Assembly: GCF_014202425.1 (NCBI RefSeq) | Contig: NZ_JACHGT010000010.1 | Location: 1 to 64,000 of the forward strand | Direction of reading: 5' to 3' | Length of the DNA stretch: 64,000 nt | Origin: Phytomonospora endophytica | GTDB lineage: Bacteria; Actinomycetota; Actinomycetes; Mycobacteriales; Micromonosporaceae | Shown here: positions 31,167 through 41,161 of the stretch, one piece after another | Position numbering within the stretch: the first letter of the stretch is position 1 | Layout of the letters: each line of letters starts with the position of its first letter | Position numbers and translations under genes: made by a program | Notes under the pieces: generated by a model | The model's database searches: none | The model's input: only the letters and a program-made list of their open reading frames with translations | Told to the model about the DNA's origin: nothing

Positions 31167-32402
31167 TCAACGCATCGAGACCTCGAAACGCGCCAGTCCC
31201 GGCCCGTCGGCGCGCGACACCGCGAGCACGTCGGCGACCACCTCGACCTCCGCGCGGGCACCGGCCATGGTGGACACCTTCCGCACCGAGGTCACACCCT
31301 CGCCCGGCGATCCGGGCGGACCGTCCACGGTGACCACGACCTCGTGCTCGCCCGGCGGCACCGCCAGCGAGCAGCGCGTCCATCCCGCGCGCACCGGGTT
31401 CCCGTCGACGCTGACCGTCGGTTCGGGAATCCAGGCCCGGTACCGCGGCGGCCGTGGCTCACCGATCGTGCGCGCCCGCCACCACCGCCACGGGCCGAGA
31501 CGGCCACCGGCGAGCGCACGGAGATCCTCGCGTGGCAGGCGTTCCAGCTCGTAACGCAACCAGAGATCGATCAGCGACCAGCCCGCCGGCGGTTCGACGG
31601 CGGCGGGGAAGTCCTGGTCGCGGACCAGGAGCGCCGGCGGTGCCGGTACCGGCACCGCCGGGCGCGACTCCTTGCGCATCTCGGTGACGACCCGCACGGT
31701 CACGTAGGCGACGAACGCGATCCCGGCGACGATCGCGAGCGCGACGCCGATGACGCCCCACATGTCCCCGGCCGGTGACGCGCCGCTGAGAATCGACCAC
31801 TCCAGTGCCGTGAACAGGGCCAGCAGCGCCGCGACGATCAGCGCCGTCCAGGAGAACCCGCTCCAGCCCTTCTCGACGACGAACTCCACACCGGTCGCCG
31901 ACGCGTCGGGCTTGTGGTGATCGTGGGCGCCGTTGCTCAGCAGGGACGCGTGACGCAGCACCGTGACCGCGCCCGCCTCGACGTCCACTTCCCGGTAGGA
32001 GCGCGAGTGACTGGTGCCGACGGCGATCAGGTGCCTGCCCGCGGGCAGCTCCACGCGCGTCTCGCCCCAGCCCCACGACACCGGCGTCCCGTCGGCGTAC
32101 ACGACAGGCGCGAGGGGCCGCGACACCCGCCAGTCGAGGTCGATGTCGCGCACCAGGCGGCCGCGATGGCCGGTGCGGACGACGACCGCCCCGCGCGAGG
32201 AGTCGGGCAGATCGCGCGAGACGCGACGGCCCGCGCTCGCCTGATGCGGCGAGTCGGGATGGAGCCGGGCGGACCAGGCGCGAAACGGCGGGTACATGCG
32301 GCGGAGTCGTATCCGGCGCAGGCCCGGCACGAAGGGCGCGAGCAGTAAGGCGGCGATGAGGACGCCGCCGGTACCGATGACGATCAGCTGGGTGGCGTCC
32401 AT
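31167..32402 (-). CDS. Membrane protein with two PEGA-like repeats
   Basis: A 411-residue protein I do not recognise as a named family. An N-terminal helix (5-24) anchors it. A first beta module near 99-130 has VVYADGTPVSWGWGETRVELPAGRHLIAV. Two helices span about 184-201 and 213-237. A second, homologous module near 329-360 has PTVSVDGNPVRAGWTRCSLAVPPGEHEVVV. The repeat pattern VDGxPVxxGW...LPPGxHxVxV is PEGA-like, a type found in cell-envelope proteins. GGGGGA lies about 7 bases before the ATG at 32402. It is not linked to the iron operon by any visible signal. Confidence 0.65.
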   Translation of the reverse strand: MDATQLIVIGTGGVLIAALLLAPFVPGLRRIRLRRMYPPFRAWSARLHPDSPHQASAGRRVSRDLPDSSRGAVVVRTGHRGRLVRDIDLDWRVSRPLAPVVYADGTPVSWGWGETRVELPAGRHLIAVGTSHSRSYREVDVEAGAVTVLRHASLLSNGAHDHHKPDASATGVEFVVEKGWSGFSWTALIVAALLALFTALEWSILSGASPAGDMWGVIGVALAIVAGIAFVAYVTVRVVTEMRKESRPAVPVPAPPALLVRDQDFPAAVEPPAGWSLIDLWLRYELERLPREDLRALAGGRLGPWRWWRARTIGEPRPPRYRAWIPEPTVSVDGNPVRAGWTRCSLAVPPGEHEVVVTVDGPPGSPGEGVTSVRKVSTMAGARAEVEVVADVLAVSRADGPGLARFEVSMR

Positions 32403-32503
32403 GTCGTGTCCCCCATGTTCCTTGCCGCGCGGTGGTCTCCGGTCGCGGCGACGATGCACGCGAGGATAGGGCCTGCGCGCCCGGTGTGGTGGGGCGCGGT
32501 CGG

Positions 32504-33088
32504 TCAGAGGTCGAGCCGGACGACCGCCCGCGTCGGTGAGGGCCTGGCCACTTCGGTGAATCCGGCCTCGGTGAACAGGGTGAGGGGGCCGTGGAAGAGT
32601 TCGGCGGCCGACACCGAGGTGCGGACCGAGGCGTCGACGGCGTAGGCCTCGACCGTGGTGGCCTTCTGGGCGCGGGCCAGTGCGATCGCGCCGGTGAGGA
32701 GGGCGCCGGCGATGCCTTGGCGGCGGTGTCCGACCTTGACGACGAAGCAGGTCACCGACCAGATCCCGGCGACCTCGCCGGCGCTCAGGCGGGAGGCCAG
32801 CAGCCGTGGCTGGTCGCGCTTGGGGCCGACGGCGCACCAGCCCACCGGCTCGTCGTCGCGGTAGGCGAGGACGCCCGGGGGAGTGGGGGAGGATTCGACC
32901 TGCTCGCACAGGGCCGCCTTGTTCTCCGCCTTGGTGGCGTCGTGCCACGCCTGCCCCCGCAGTCGGAAGAACTGGCACCAGCACGATGCGGGATCCCCGC
33001 GGGTGCCCATCACCGTGACCACATCCGGCCAAAGCCCGGCCACCGCGGGTTCGACGCGGACGGTCTGCTCCGACTTCGCGCCGCTCAT
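32504..33088 (-). CDS. GNAT-family N-acetyltransferase
   Basis: A 194-residue acetyl-CoA-dependent acetyltransferase fold. The core motif is WSVTCFVVKVGHRRQGIAGALLTGAIALAR, with the pyrophosphate-binding RRQGIAGAL and the preceding strand VTCFVV. CWCQFFRLRGQAWHDATKAENKAAL near 35 is typical of an actinobacterial subgroup. The substrate is not predictable. ATG 33088 was preferred to one 21 bases upstream because the family starts at MSGAKSE. It stands alone, separated from the sdh operon by a terminator. Confidence 0.8.
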   Translation of the reverse strand: MSGAKSEQTVRVEPAVAGLWPDVVTVMGTRGDPASCWCQFFRLRGQAWHDATKAENKAALCEQVESSPTPPGVLAYRDDEPVGWCAVGPKRDQPRLLASRLSAGEVAGIWSVTCFVVKVGHRRQGIAGALLTGAIALARAQKATTVEAYAVDASVRTSVSAAELFHGPLTLFTEAGFTEVARPSPTRAVVRLDL

Positions 33089-33152
33089 GCCCCAGAGGCT
33101 AACAGGCAACCATGCCTTGAGGAGTTAGAGTCGGGCCGGGCGGGGACACGAG

Positions 33153-33182
33153 ACGGCCCCGGCCGCAAAGGACCGGGGCCGT
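33153..33182 (-). terminator. Hairpin terminator after sdhB
   Basis: ACGGCCCCGG (33153-33162) pairs with CCGGGGCCGT (33173-33182) over a 10-base loop. It starts 17 bases beyond the sdhB stop and probably ends the succinate dehydrogenase transcript. Confidence 0.7.
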
Positions 33183-33198
33183 GTGCGCTACACGGTCG

Positions 33199-33944
33199 TC
33201 AGCGAGCCGAGGTCGTCGACGCCTTCAGGAAGTCGCGGTTGAGCTGGCCGATGGCGGTCAGCGGGATGCCCTTCGGGCAGACCGCGGTGCACTCACCGGT
33301 GTTGGTGCAGCCGCCGAAACCGGCGTCGTCGTGGGCCTCGACCATGTTCAGCACCCGCTCACGACGCTCCGGCTGCCCCTGCGGGAGCAGGCCGAGGTGC
33401 GTGACCTTCGCGGCGGTGAACAGCATCCCCGAACCGTTCGGGCAGGCCGCGACGCAAGCACCGCAGCCGATGCAGGTCGCCGCTTCGAAGGCGGCGTCGG
33501 CGTCGGCCTTCGGCACGGGCGCGGCGTGGGCGTCGGGCGCGGTGCCCGTCGCCGCCGAGATGTACCCGCCGGCCTGGATGATCTTGTCGAAGGCGGTGCG
33601 GTCCACCACGAGGTCCTTGACCACGGGGAAGGCTCGCGCGCGCCACGGCTCGATGTCGATGGTGTCGCCGTCGGCGAAGTGCCGCATGTGCAGCTGGCAC
33701 GTCGTCGTCGCTCGCTCCGGACCGTGCGCCGCCCCGTTGATCATCAGGCTGCACATGCCGCAGATGCCTTCACGGCAGTCGTGGTCGAAGGCGACCGGCT
33801 CGTCACCGTCGAGCGTGAGCCGCTCGTTGAGCATGTCCAGCATCTCCAGGAAGGACATGTCCGGCGACACGTCCTCGACCCGGTACTTCACCATGCGCCC
33901 CTTGTCGGCGGGGCCGGTCTGGCGCCAGATGCGCAAGGTCAGGT

Positions 33945-33948
<4 letters not shown>
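33199..33948 (-). CDS. sdhB: Succinate dehydrogenase iron-sulfur subunit
   Basis: A 249-residue subunit that passes electrons from the flavin to the membrane quinone. The [2Fe-2S] ligands are in CREGICGMC with a further Cys in TTTCQLH; the [4Fe-4S] cluster is in [12 protein letters not shown]; the [3Fe-4S] cluster is in [16 protein letters not shown]. Its GTG start at 33948 overlaps the sdhA stop by four bases (GTGA), so the subunits are translationally coupled. It resembles the SdhB of the Bacillus/actinobacterial type (3-gene operon without sdhD). Confidence 0.97.
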
Positions 33949-35881
<1,933 letters not shown>

Positions 35882-35885
<4 letters not shown>

Positions 35886-36568
35886 TGGATCACTCCCGTC
35901 GTGACGGCGATGGGTACGGACAGGAAGCCGGCGGCGATGACCACCGCGACGGCCAGCGCGAAGAACCTCGCGCGGCGCTCACCCGACTGGGTGTGCTGCC
36001 CGAGGGTGCGCAGCGCGCTGAACACGCCGTGCCGGAGATGGAACGCCAAGGCCACGACGGCCAGCACGTAGAAGAGGGTCACGTACCAGCGTTCGGGTGC
36101 GAAGTCGGCGACCACGTTGGCGTGCGGGTGCGCCCTGTCGCCGACCGGGTTGAGATGTCCCGTGGTCAGGTCGAGGATGTGGTAGACGACGAAGAGCACG
36201 ATGATCACGCCACCCCAGCGCATGGTCCGGGCGGCGTAGCTGCCCTTGACCGGGCGCCGGTGGGCGTACTTGACCGGGCGGGCGGCGCGGGCGCGCAGCG
36301 CCAGCGAGGTCGCCGACCAGATGTGGGCGATCACGGCGACGAGCAGTCCCACGCGCTGGATCCACAGGAACCAGGTCTCGGGGAGCACCGGCATGCCGAT
36401 CGTGCGCAGCCAGTGCGCGTAGTGGTCGAAGTCCTCGGCGCCCACGAAGATCTTGAGGTTGCCCAGCATGTGCAGCAGCAGGAACAGCACCATGGCGACA
36501 CCTGTCACCGCCATGACGGCCTTCTTGCCGACCGTCGAGCGGGTCACGCGGCGGGTAGCTAGATCCAT
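35882..36568 (-). CDS. sdhC: Succinate dehydrogenase cytochrome b subunit
   Basis: A 228-residue membrane anchor with five predicted helices, as in the single-subunit di-heme anchors of Bacillus-like Sdh. Helix 1 is [27 protein letters not shown] with a likely heme His (LLLHMLGN). Others contain [41 protein letters not shown] and [16 protein letters not shown]. It binds heme b and menaquinone. No Shine-Dalgarno precedes the ATG at 36568; a well-spaced promoter lies directly upstream. It is the first gene of sdhC-sdhA-sdhB. Confidence 0.95.
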
Positions 36569-36575
36569 AAGGCTG

Positions 36576-36605
36576 AGGCTAGGAGGACCCGATTCATTCG
36601 TCCAA
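36576..36605 (-). promoter_or_regulatory. Leaderless promoter of the sdh operon
   Basis: On the minus strand, -35 TTGGAC (36600-36605) and -10 TAGCCT (36576-36581) are separated by 18 bases, and the -10 ends 7 bases before the sdhC ATG. With no ribosome site in between, the mRNA probably starts at the ATG. Confidence 0.6.
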
Positions 36606-36626
36606 TGCTCGTTTTTTCCTTTGGCG

Positions 36627-36641
36627 ATAGCTATAAGCTAT
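36627..36641. promoter_or_regulatory. LysR-type box ATAGC-N5-GCTAT
   Basis: The inverted repeat contains TAGCTATAAGCTA, which fits the T-N11-A motif of LysR regulators. It lies between the divergent sdhC and lysR genes and overlaps the lysR start codon at 36640, as expected for an autoregulatory site. Confidence 0.6.
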
Positions 36642-37578
36642 GAAGGTGCAGATCCAGCACCTCAGATATTTCGTTAGCGCAGCTGAACACCGACATTTCA
36701 CCCGCGCCGCCGCCGACCTCGGCGTCGCCCAGCCGACCCTCAGTAAGCAGATTCACACCCTCGAAGAGGACCTCGGGGCCCCGCTCTTCCACCGCGAGCG
36801 CGGTGGCGTCGCACTCACCCCGGCCGGGGAGATCCTGCTGCCCATCGCCCGCCGCATCCTCGCCGACGCCGACACCGCCCGCCGCGAAGTGCAGGAACTC
36901 GTCGGCCTGCGACGCGGACGAGTCCGCCTCGGCGCCACCCCGAGCCTCGCCGCCTCCCTGGTCCCACCCGTGCTGCGCCGCTTCCGCGCCGCCCACCCCG
37001 GCGTCGAACTGCACGTCGAACAGAGCGGCTCCCAGGACCTCGTGCGCCACCTCACCGGCGGCGAACTCGACCTCGCCCTGATCATCCTCCCCGAGCAGGG
37101 CACCGACCCCGCCCTGCTCGCCGAACCGATCCTCCGCGAAAGCCTCGTCGTGGTATCCGCGGGCGAAGAGGAGATCCGCGGACCCCTGCGCATCGCCGAC
37201 CTCCTCGACCGGCCCCTCGTCATGTTCCGCAAGGGCTACGACCTGCGCGACGCCACCCTGGAGGCCTGCCGCCGCGAAGGCTTCGAACCCCGCTTCGTCG
37301 TCGAAGGCGGCGAGATGGACACCGTCCTCGGCTTCGTCGAGGCCGAACTCGGCGTCGCCGTCGTCCCCGGCATGGTCCTCGCCGGCCGACCCCGCCTGCG
37401 CGCCACACCCCTGGCACCACCCGGCATCGGCCGGACCGTCGCGCTCGCCCACCGCCGCGAATCGCCGCTCAGCCACGCCGCCGCCGCGCTGCGTGCGACC
37501 CTGCTGGCCCACGTCGCCGAGGCCGAACCGCTCTCGGGCGTCTCCCGGGATCCGAGCGTGTTCCGGGAGAACCGCTGA
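36640..37578 (+). CDS. LysR-family transcriptional regulator
   Basis: A 312-residue regulator. The N-terminal HTH is QHLRYFVSAAEHRHFTRAAADLGVAQPTLSKQIHTLEEDLGAPLFHRERGGV (5-58). The effector-binding domain spans about 90-300 (RVRLGATPSLAASLVPPVLRRFRAAHPGVEL). The start is ATG 36640 or the in-frame GTG 36646; neither has a ribosome site. It is divergent from sdhCAB with an LysR box between them, so it probably senses a carboxylate or redox signal and controls succinate dehydrogenase. That control is inference from position. Confidence 0.9.
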   Translation: MKVQIQHLRYFVSAAEHRHFTRAAADLGVAQPTLSKQIHTLEEDLGAPLFHRERGGVALTPAGEILLPIARRILADADTARREVQELVGLRRGRVRLGATPSLAASLVPPVLRRFRAAHPGVELHVEQSGSQDLVRHLTGGELDLALIILPEQGTDPALLAEPILRESLVVVSAGEEEIRGPLRIADLLDRPLVMFRKGYDLRDATLEACRREGFEPRFVVEGGEMDTVLGFVEAELGVAVVPGMVLAGRPRLRATPLAPPGIGRTVALAHRRESPLSHAAAALRATLLAHVAEAEPLSGVSRDPSVFRENR

Positions 37579-37653
37579 GTCCGTTTTGTCACAGCCGGCC
37601 ACTAGCCTGAATCCGACCACCGAACCACGCTCCGACCACGAAGGAGACCGTCG

Positions 37654-38841
37654 ATGAGCTCTGGAGGATTCGCCGCCCACCGCCTCGGCCGCATCGAAGA
37701 GGCGGTGACCGGACACGTTGAGAAAGGCGGTGTCCCCGGCGCCGCCTGGATCGTCAGCCGCGGCGGCGAGACCCACCACGGCGCCGTCGGCTCACCCGTG
37801 ATCGGCGGCGAACCACTCGGCCTCGACGCGATCTTCCGCATCGCCTCGATGAGCAAGCCCGTCACCGCGGTCGCCGCGCTCATCCTCGTCGAGGAGTGCC
37901 GCATCCGCCTCGACGACCCGGTCGACGAACTCCTGCCCGAGCTCGCCGAGCGGAAGGTGCTGCGGAGCCTCACGTCGCCGCTGAGCGACACCGTCCCGGC
38001 CTCGCGGCCGGTGACCGTGCGGGACCTGCTGACCTTCACCTTCGGTTTCGGGGCGCTGTTCGCCGCGCCCGGCACCTACCCGATCCTCGACGCCGCGAGC
38101 GGTCTCGGCGTGGCCGTCGGGCCCCCGAAGCTCGGGTCCGTGCCCGAGCCGGGCGAGTGGATGCGGCGGCTGGGCACCCTCCCGCTGATGCACCAGCCGG
38201 GCGAGAAGTGGATGTACCACTCGGGCAGCGCGGTTCTCGGCGTGCTGATCGCCCGGGCCTCCGGACAGCCGTTCGCGGAGTTCCTGAACGAGCGGATCTT
38301 CACCCCGCTGGGCATGAAGGACACCGGCTTCCACGTGCCGGCGGAGCGGCGGGACCGGCTGACCGGCGTCTACTGGGAGGACCCGGAGGGCGGCGGTCTG
38401 ACCCTCTACGATGACCCGGCCGACAGCAAGTGGGCCGAGCCGGCCGTCTTCCCCGACGGTGGCGGTGATCTGGTGTCGACCGTGGAGGACTTCGGTGCCT
38501 TCGCGCGGATGCTCCTCGCCGGCGGCCGCCCGCTGCTCGGCCGGACCTCCGTGGCGGACATGACCCAAAACCACCTGACACCCGAACAGGCCGCCGGGGA
38601 CTTCATCCTCGAAGCCGGATACGGCTGGGGCTACGGCGTCGCGGTCGCGACGAGACGGCTCGGCCCGACGGTCTCGGAGGGACAGTACGGCTGGGACGGC
38701 GGGCTCGGCACCTCCTGGAAGAACGACCCGCGCGAACGGCTGACCGGGGTCCTGCTCACCAATCGCATGTTCAGTTCGTCGAGCGCCCCACCGGTCGTCT
38801 CGGACTTCTGGACCTCGGTGTACCAGGCGCTCGACGACTAG
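37654..38841 (+). CDS. Serine hydrolase, class C beta-lactamase/esterase fold
   Basis: A 395-residue cytosolic enzyme of the beta-lactamase-related serine hydrolase family. The nucleophile is in IASMSKPVTAVA (SxxK near 65) and the Tyr in KWMYHSGSAVLG near 188 (YxN position reads YHS). It lacks a signal peptide. Family members are esterases or peptidases; lactamase activity is unlikely. AAGGAG precedes ATG 37654 by 7 bases. A paralog sits at 45497-46732, with shared stretches such as LGMKDTGFHVPA and FGWDGG/YGWDGG. Confidence 0.85.
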   Translation: MSSGGFAAHRLGRIEEAVTGHVEKGGVPGAAWIVSRGGETHHGAVGSPVIGGEPLGLDAIFRIASMSKPVTAVAALILVEECRIRLDDPVDELLPELAERKVLRSLTSPLSDTVPASRPVTVRDLLTFTFGFGALFAAPGTYPILDAASGLGVAVGPPKLGSVPEPGEWMRRLGTLPLMHQPGEKWMYHSGSAVLGVLIARASGQPFAEFLNERIFTPLGMKDTGFHVPAERRDRLTGVYWEDPEGGGLTLYDDPADSKWAEPAVFPDGGGDLVSTVEDFGAFARMLLAGGRPLLGRTSVADMTQNHLTPEQAAGDFILEAGYGWGYGVAVATRRLGPTVSEGQYGWDGGLGTSWKNDPRERLTGVLLTNRMFSSSSAPPVVSDFWTSVYQALDD

Positions 38842-38863
38842 AAGGCCCGTGTCTCAGGCCTTC
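38841..38863. terminator. Short bidirectional hairpin
   Basis: GAAGGCC (38841-38847) pairs with GGCCTTC (38857-38863). It overlaps the stops of the convergent hydrolase and PPOX genes. Confidence 0.45.
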
Positions 38864-39276
38864 CGGGGCACGGCGGGGGTGTAGGAGCCCGTGTCGATGC
38901 CCCAGGAGGAGACCCAGTCGGGGACCACCTCGACCCATTGCGGACCGAACTCGGGGCCGAAGGCCTCGCCGCCCTGGGTGTGGACCACCGCGGTGCCCTT
39001 GACGCTGATGCCGCGTGGGGCGTAGTCGGGATCGGTGACCACGTCGTCGATCACGAACGCGGCACGCGGGTTGGCGGCGACGTGGCGGACGTAGAGGCGC
39101 TGCTGGCCGCGTCCCTCCAGCGGGCCCTGCCCGATGCGGAAGGAACCGTTCGCGGTGTCGAAGTGGTAGAGGGTGGGCACGACGTGCGGTGTGCCGCCCG
39201 CGCCGACGGTGGCGAGGCGGCCGAGCCGGTGGGCGCCCAGGTAGGCGAGTTCGGCGTCGGTGAACAGGGTTGCCAT
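38854..39276 (-). CDS. PPOX-class F420-dependent oxidoreductase
   Basis: A 140-residue split-barrel flavin/F420-binding protein. The pattern LFTDAELAYLGAHRLGRLATVGAGGTPHVVPTLYHFD, then GTAVVHTQGGEAFGPEFGPQWVEVVPDWVSSWGID, is that of actinobacterial F420-dependent PPOX enzymes. These reduce quinones, biliverdin or mycotoxins. CGGAG lies 7 bases before the ATG at 39276; an open frame upstream (to 39474) has no ribosome site. Confidence 0.85.
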   Translation of the reverse strand: MATLFTDAELAYLGAHRLGRLATVGAGGTPHVVPTLYHFDTANGSFRIGQGPLEGRGQQRLYVRHVAANPRAAFVIDDVVTDPDYAPRGISVKGTAVVHTQGGEAFGPEFGPQWVEVVPDWVSSWGIDTGSYTPAVPRKA

Positions 39277-39611
39277 GGTCACTCCGATGTGGACGGTGAA
39301 CGAATGGGGGCAACCTAGCCAAAGCGCGGCCGCGCCACTGCCGCACGGAACAAAAGGGACACTGATCGGACGGCTCGGCGGCGGGACGTCGGTGGCTCGA
39401 CCCCACCCGCCCTCGGCACCGCGACCCCACCCGCCCTCTGGGCCGACCTGCGGAACCGTGGCCGGGTCGACCAACGTGCCCTCGCCGAGGCGACGTCGTA
39501 GACTGCTCGGTCCGGACGACGCGCACGCGCGAAATCACCAACCGTTACGATCTAGGCAGTCCTACGGCCTTGCTGTGGACGCCTTTCAGCCCCAGGAAGG
39601 AACCACACATC
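39277..39611. other. Intergenic region with a 17-bp direct repeat
   Basis: This 335-bp stretch separates the divergent PPOX gene and a small hypothetical gene, so it must hold both promoters. CGACCCCACCCGCCCTC occurs twice in direct orientation at 39398-39414 and 39422-39438 (24-bp period). AAGGAA at 39597-39602 serves the downstream gene. No convincing gene is seen. Confidence 0.55.
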
Positions 39612-39869
39612 ATGCCGCACCAGACGACGCCGTCCACCGGTCCGTACACCTACTACGTGGCCTTCTTCGTCGAGGTCGCCGGTCCTGTGGTGGACCCGGC
39701 CCGCCCGTGGCGGCTCCAGTCGACGACGACGCAGACCGAAGGCCCCATCGCGACTCCGGCCGATGTTGACCTGCTGGCCGCGCAACTGCGCCGCGCCAAC
39801 CCCGACGCCGTCACCTTGACGATCCTGTCGTGGCAGCCGCTCGACATCCCCAGCGTCGACCCGGAGTAG
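39612..39869 (+). CDS. Small hypothetical protein
   Basis: It encodes 85 residues with AGGAAGGAA about 9-10 bases before ATG 39612. The sequence STGPYTYYVAFFVEVAGPVVDPARPWRLQS suggests a beta-rich N-terminus; the C-terminus TPADVDLLAAQLRRANPDAVTLTILSWQPL looks like a helix plus strand. There is no signal peptide and no family I recognise. Confidence 0.65.
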   Translation: MPHQTTPSTGPYTYYVAFFVEVAGPVVDPARPWRLQSTTTQTEGPIATPADVDLLAAQLRRANPDAVTLTILSWQPLDIPSVDPE

Positions 39870-39876
39870 CGGTGTC

Positions 39877-41136
39877 TCAGTAGGACACCGGGTCGCGCAC
39901 CAGCGGGCAGGTCATGCAGTGGCCCCCGCCGCGCCCGCGCCCGAGTTCGGCACCGACGATCGTGATGACCTCGATCCCGGCCTTGCGCAGGAGCGTGTTC
40001 GTCAGCGTGTTGCGGTCGTAGGTGAAGACCACGCCCGGCTCGACCGCGACGGCGTTGTTGCCGCTGTCCCACTGCTGGCGTTCGCTCGCGTAGGCGTCGC
40101 CGCCGGTCTCGATGATCCGCAGCTTCGGCAGGCCGAGCGCGCCCGCCACGACGTCGGTGAAGCGGCTGTCGCCCTCGTCGACGATGTCGAGGCCCGGTGC
40201 CTTGTCCGATGGCAGCAGCGTGAAGGAGTGGATGCCGTCGACGATCGCCGGATAGAGCGTCACCACATCGCGGTCGGCGAAGGTGAAGACCGTGTCGAGG
40301 TGCATCGCCGCCCGCAGTTTCGGCATCCCGGCCACGATGACGCGCTCGGCGGCGCCTTCGGCGAACAGGGCCGCGGCCACCTGGGTGATCGCCTGCCGCG
40401 ACGTCCGCTCGCTCATGCCCATGAGCACCACGCCGTTGCCGACGGGCATGATGTCGCCGCCTTCGAAGGTCGCCTGTCCCCAGTCGCGTTCGGGGTCGCC
40501 CCACCAGATCCGGCTGCCGGTGTAGTCGGGGTGGAACCGGTAGACCGCCTTCATCAGCAGGGTCTCGCCGTGCCGGGCGGGCCAGTACAGGGGATTGAGC
40601 GTGAGGCCGCCGTACAGCCAGCAGGTCGTGTCGCGGGTGTAGAGGGTGTTCGGGAGCGGCGGCATGAGGTACTCGCGGATGCCGGTGCCCTCGCGGGCGA
40701 GCGCGATGTACGGGGGCCGGAACTCCTCGGGCAGGTCGCCGGTGGCGAGGCCGCCGATGAGGTACTCGGCGAGCTTCTGCGGATCCAGGGTCTCAAGGAA
40801 CTCGCGGGTGGGTTCGACGAGGCCGACGCCGACCTCGTCGGCCACGATCTTGCGATCGAGGAGCCAGTCGCGGGCGCCGGCCACGCGCAGGGTGTCGGCG
40901 AGCAGCGCGTGCAGTTCGACGACCTCGACGCCTCGCGCGGTGAGTTTGTTGACGAAGTCGGCGTGGTCCCGCTGGGCGTTGTCGACCCACAGAACGTCGT
41001 CGAAGAGCAGGTCGTCGGAGTTGGTGGGCGTCAGGCGGCGGTGTGCCAGACCCGGCGCGCAGACGAGCACCTTCCGCAGGCGCCCGACCTCGGAGTGGAC
41101 CCCGTGCGTCGCAGGCGCTGCCTGGTTCCCGGTCAT
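39877..41136 (-). CDS. arcA: Arginine deiminase
   Basis: A 419-residue enzyme that hydrolyses arginine to citrulline and ammonia. Substrate and catalytic motifs are present: [38 protein letters not shown] (Asp/Glu), [13 protein letters not shown] (catalytic His) and the C-terminal [13 protein letters not shown] (catalytic Cys). GAGAGG lies about 9 bases before the ATG at 41136. It lies 25 bases downstream of an arginine/ornithine-antiporter-type gene, so the two are one transcript. The other ADI-pathway enzymes, ornithine carbamoyltransferase and carbamate kinase, are not in the window. Confidence 0.95.
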   Translation of the reverse strand: MTGNQAAPATHGVHSEVGRLRKVLVCAPGLAHRRLTPTNSDDLLFDDVLWVDNAQRDHADFVNKLTARGVEVVELHALLADTLRVAGARDWLLDRKIVADEVGVGLVEPTREFLETLDPQKLAEYLIGGLATGDLPEEFRPPYIALAREGTGIREYLMPPLPNTLYTRDTTCWLYGGLTLNPLYWPARHGETLLMKAVYRFHPDYTGSRIWWGDPERDWGQATFEGGDIMPVGNGVVLMGMSERTSRQAITQVAAALFAEGAAERVIVAGMPKLRAAMHLDTVFTFADRDVVTLYPAIVDGIHSFTLLPSDKAPGLDIVDEGDSRFTDVVAGALGLPKLRIIETGGDAYASERQQWDSGNNAVAVEPGVVFTYDRNTLTNTLLRKAGIEVITIVGAELGRGRGGGHCMTCPLVRDPVSY

Positions 41137-41161
41137 GATGCGAGCCTCTCGTCGGGTCTTT

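Noticed and set aside
37654-38841. Calling the serine hydrolase a beta-lactamase resistance gene
   Set aside because: It has no signal peptide, and the YxN and KTG positions differ from true class C enzymes; an esterase or peptidase role is likelier.
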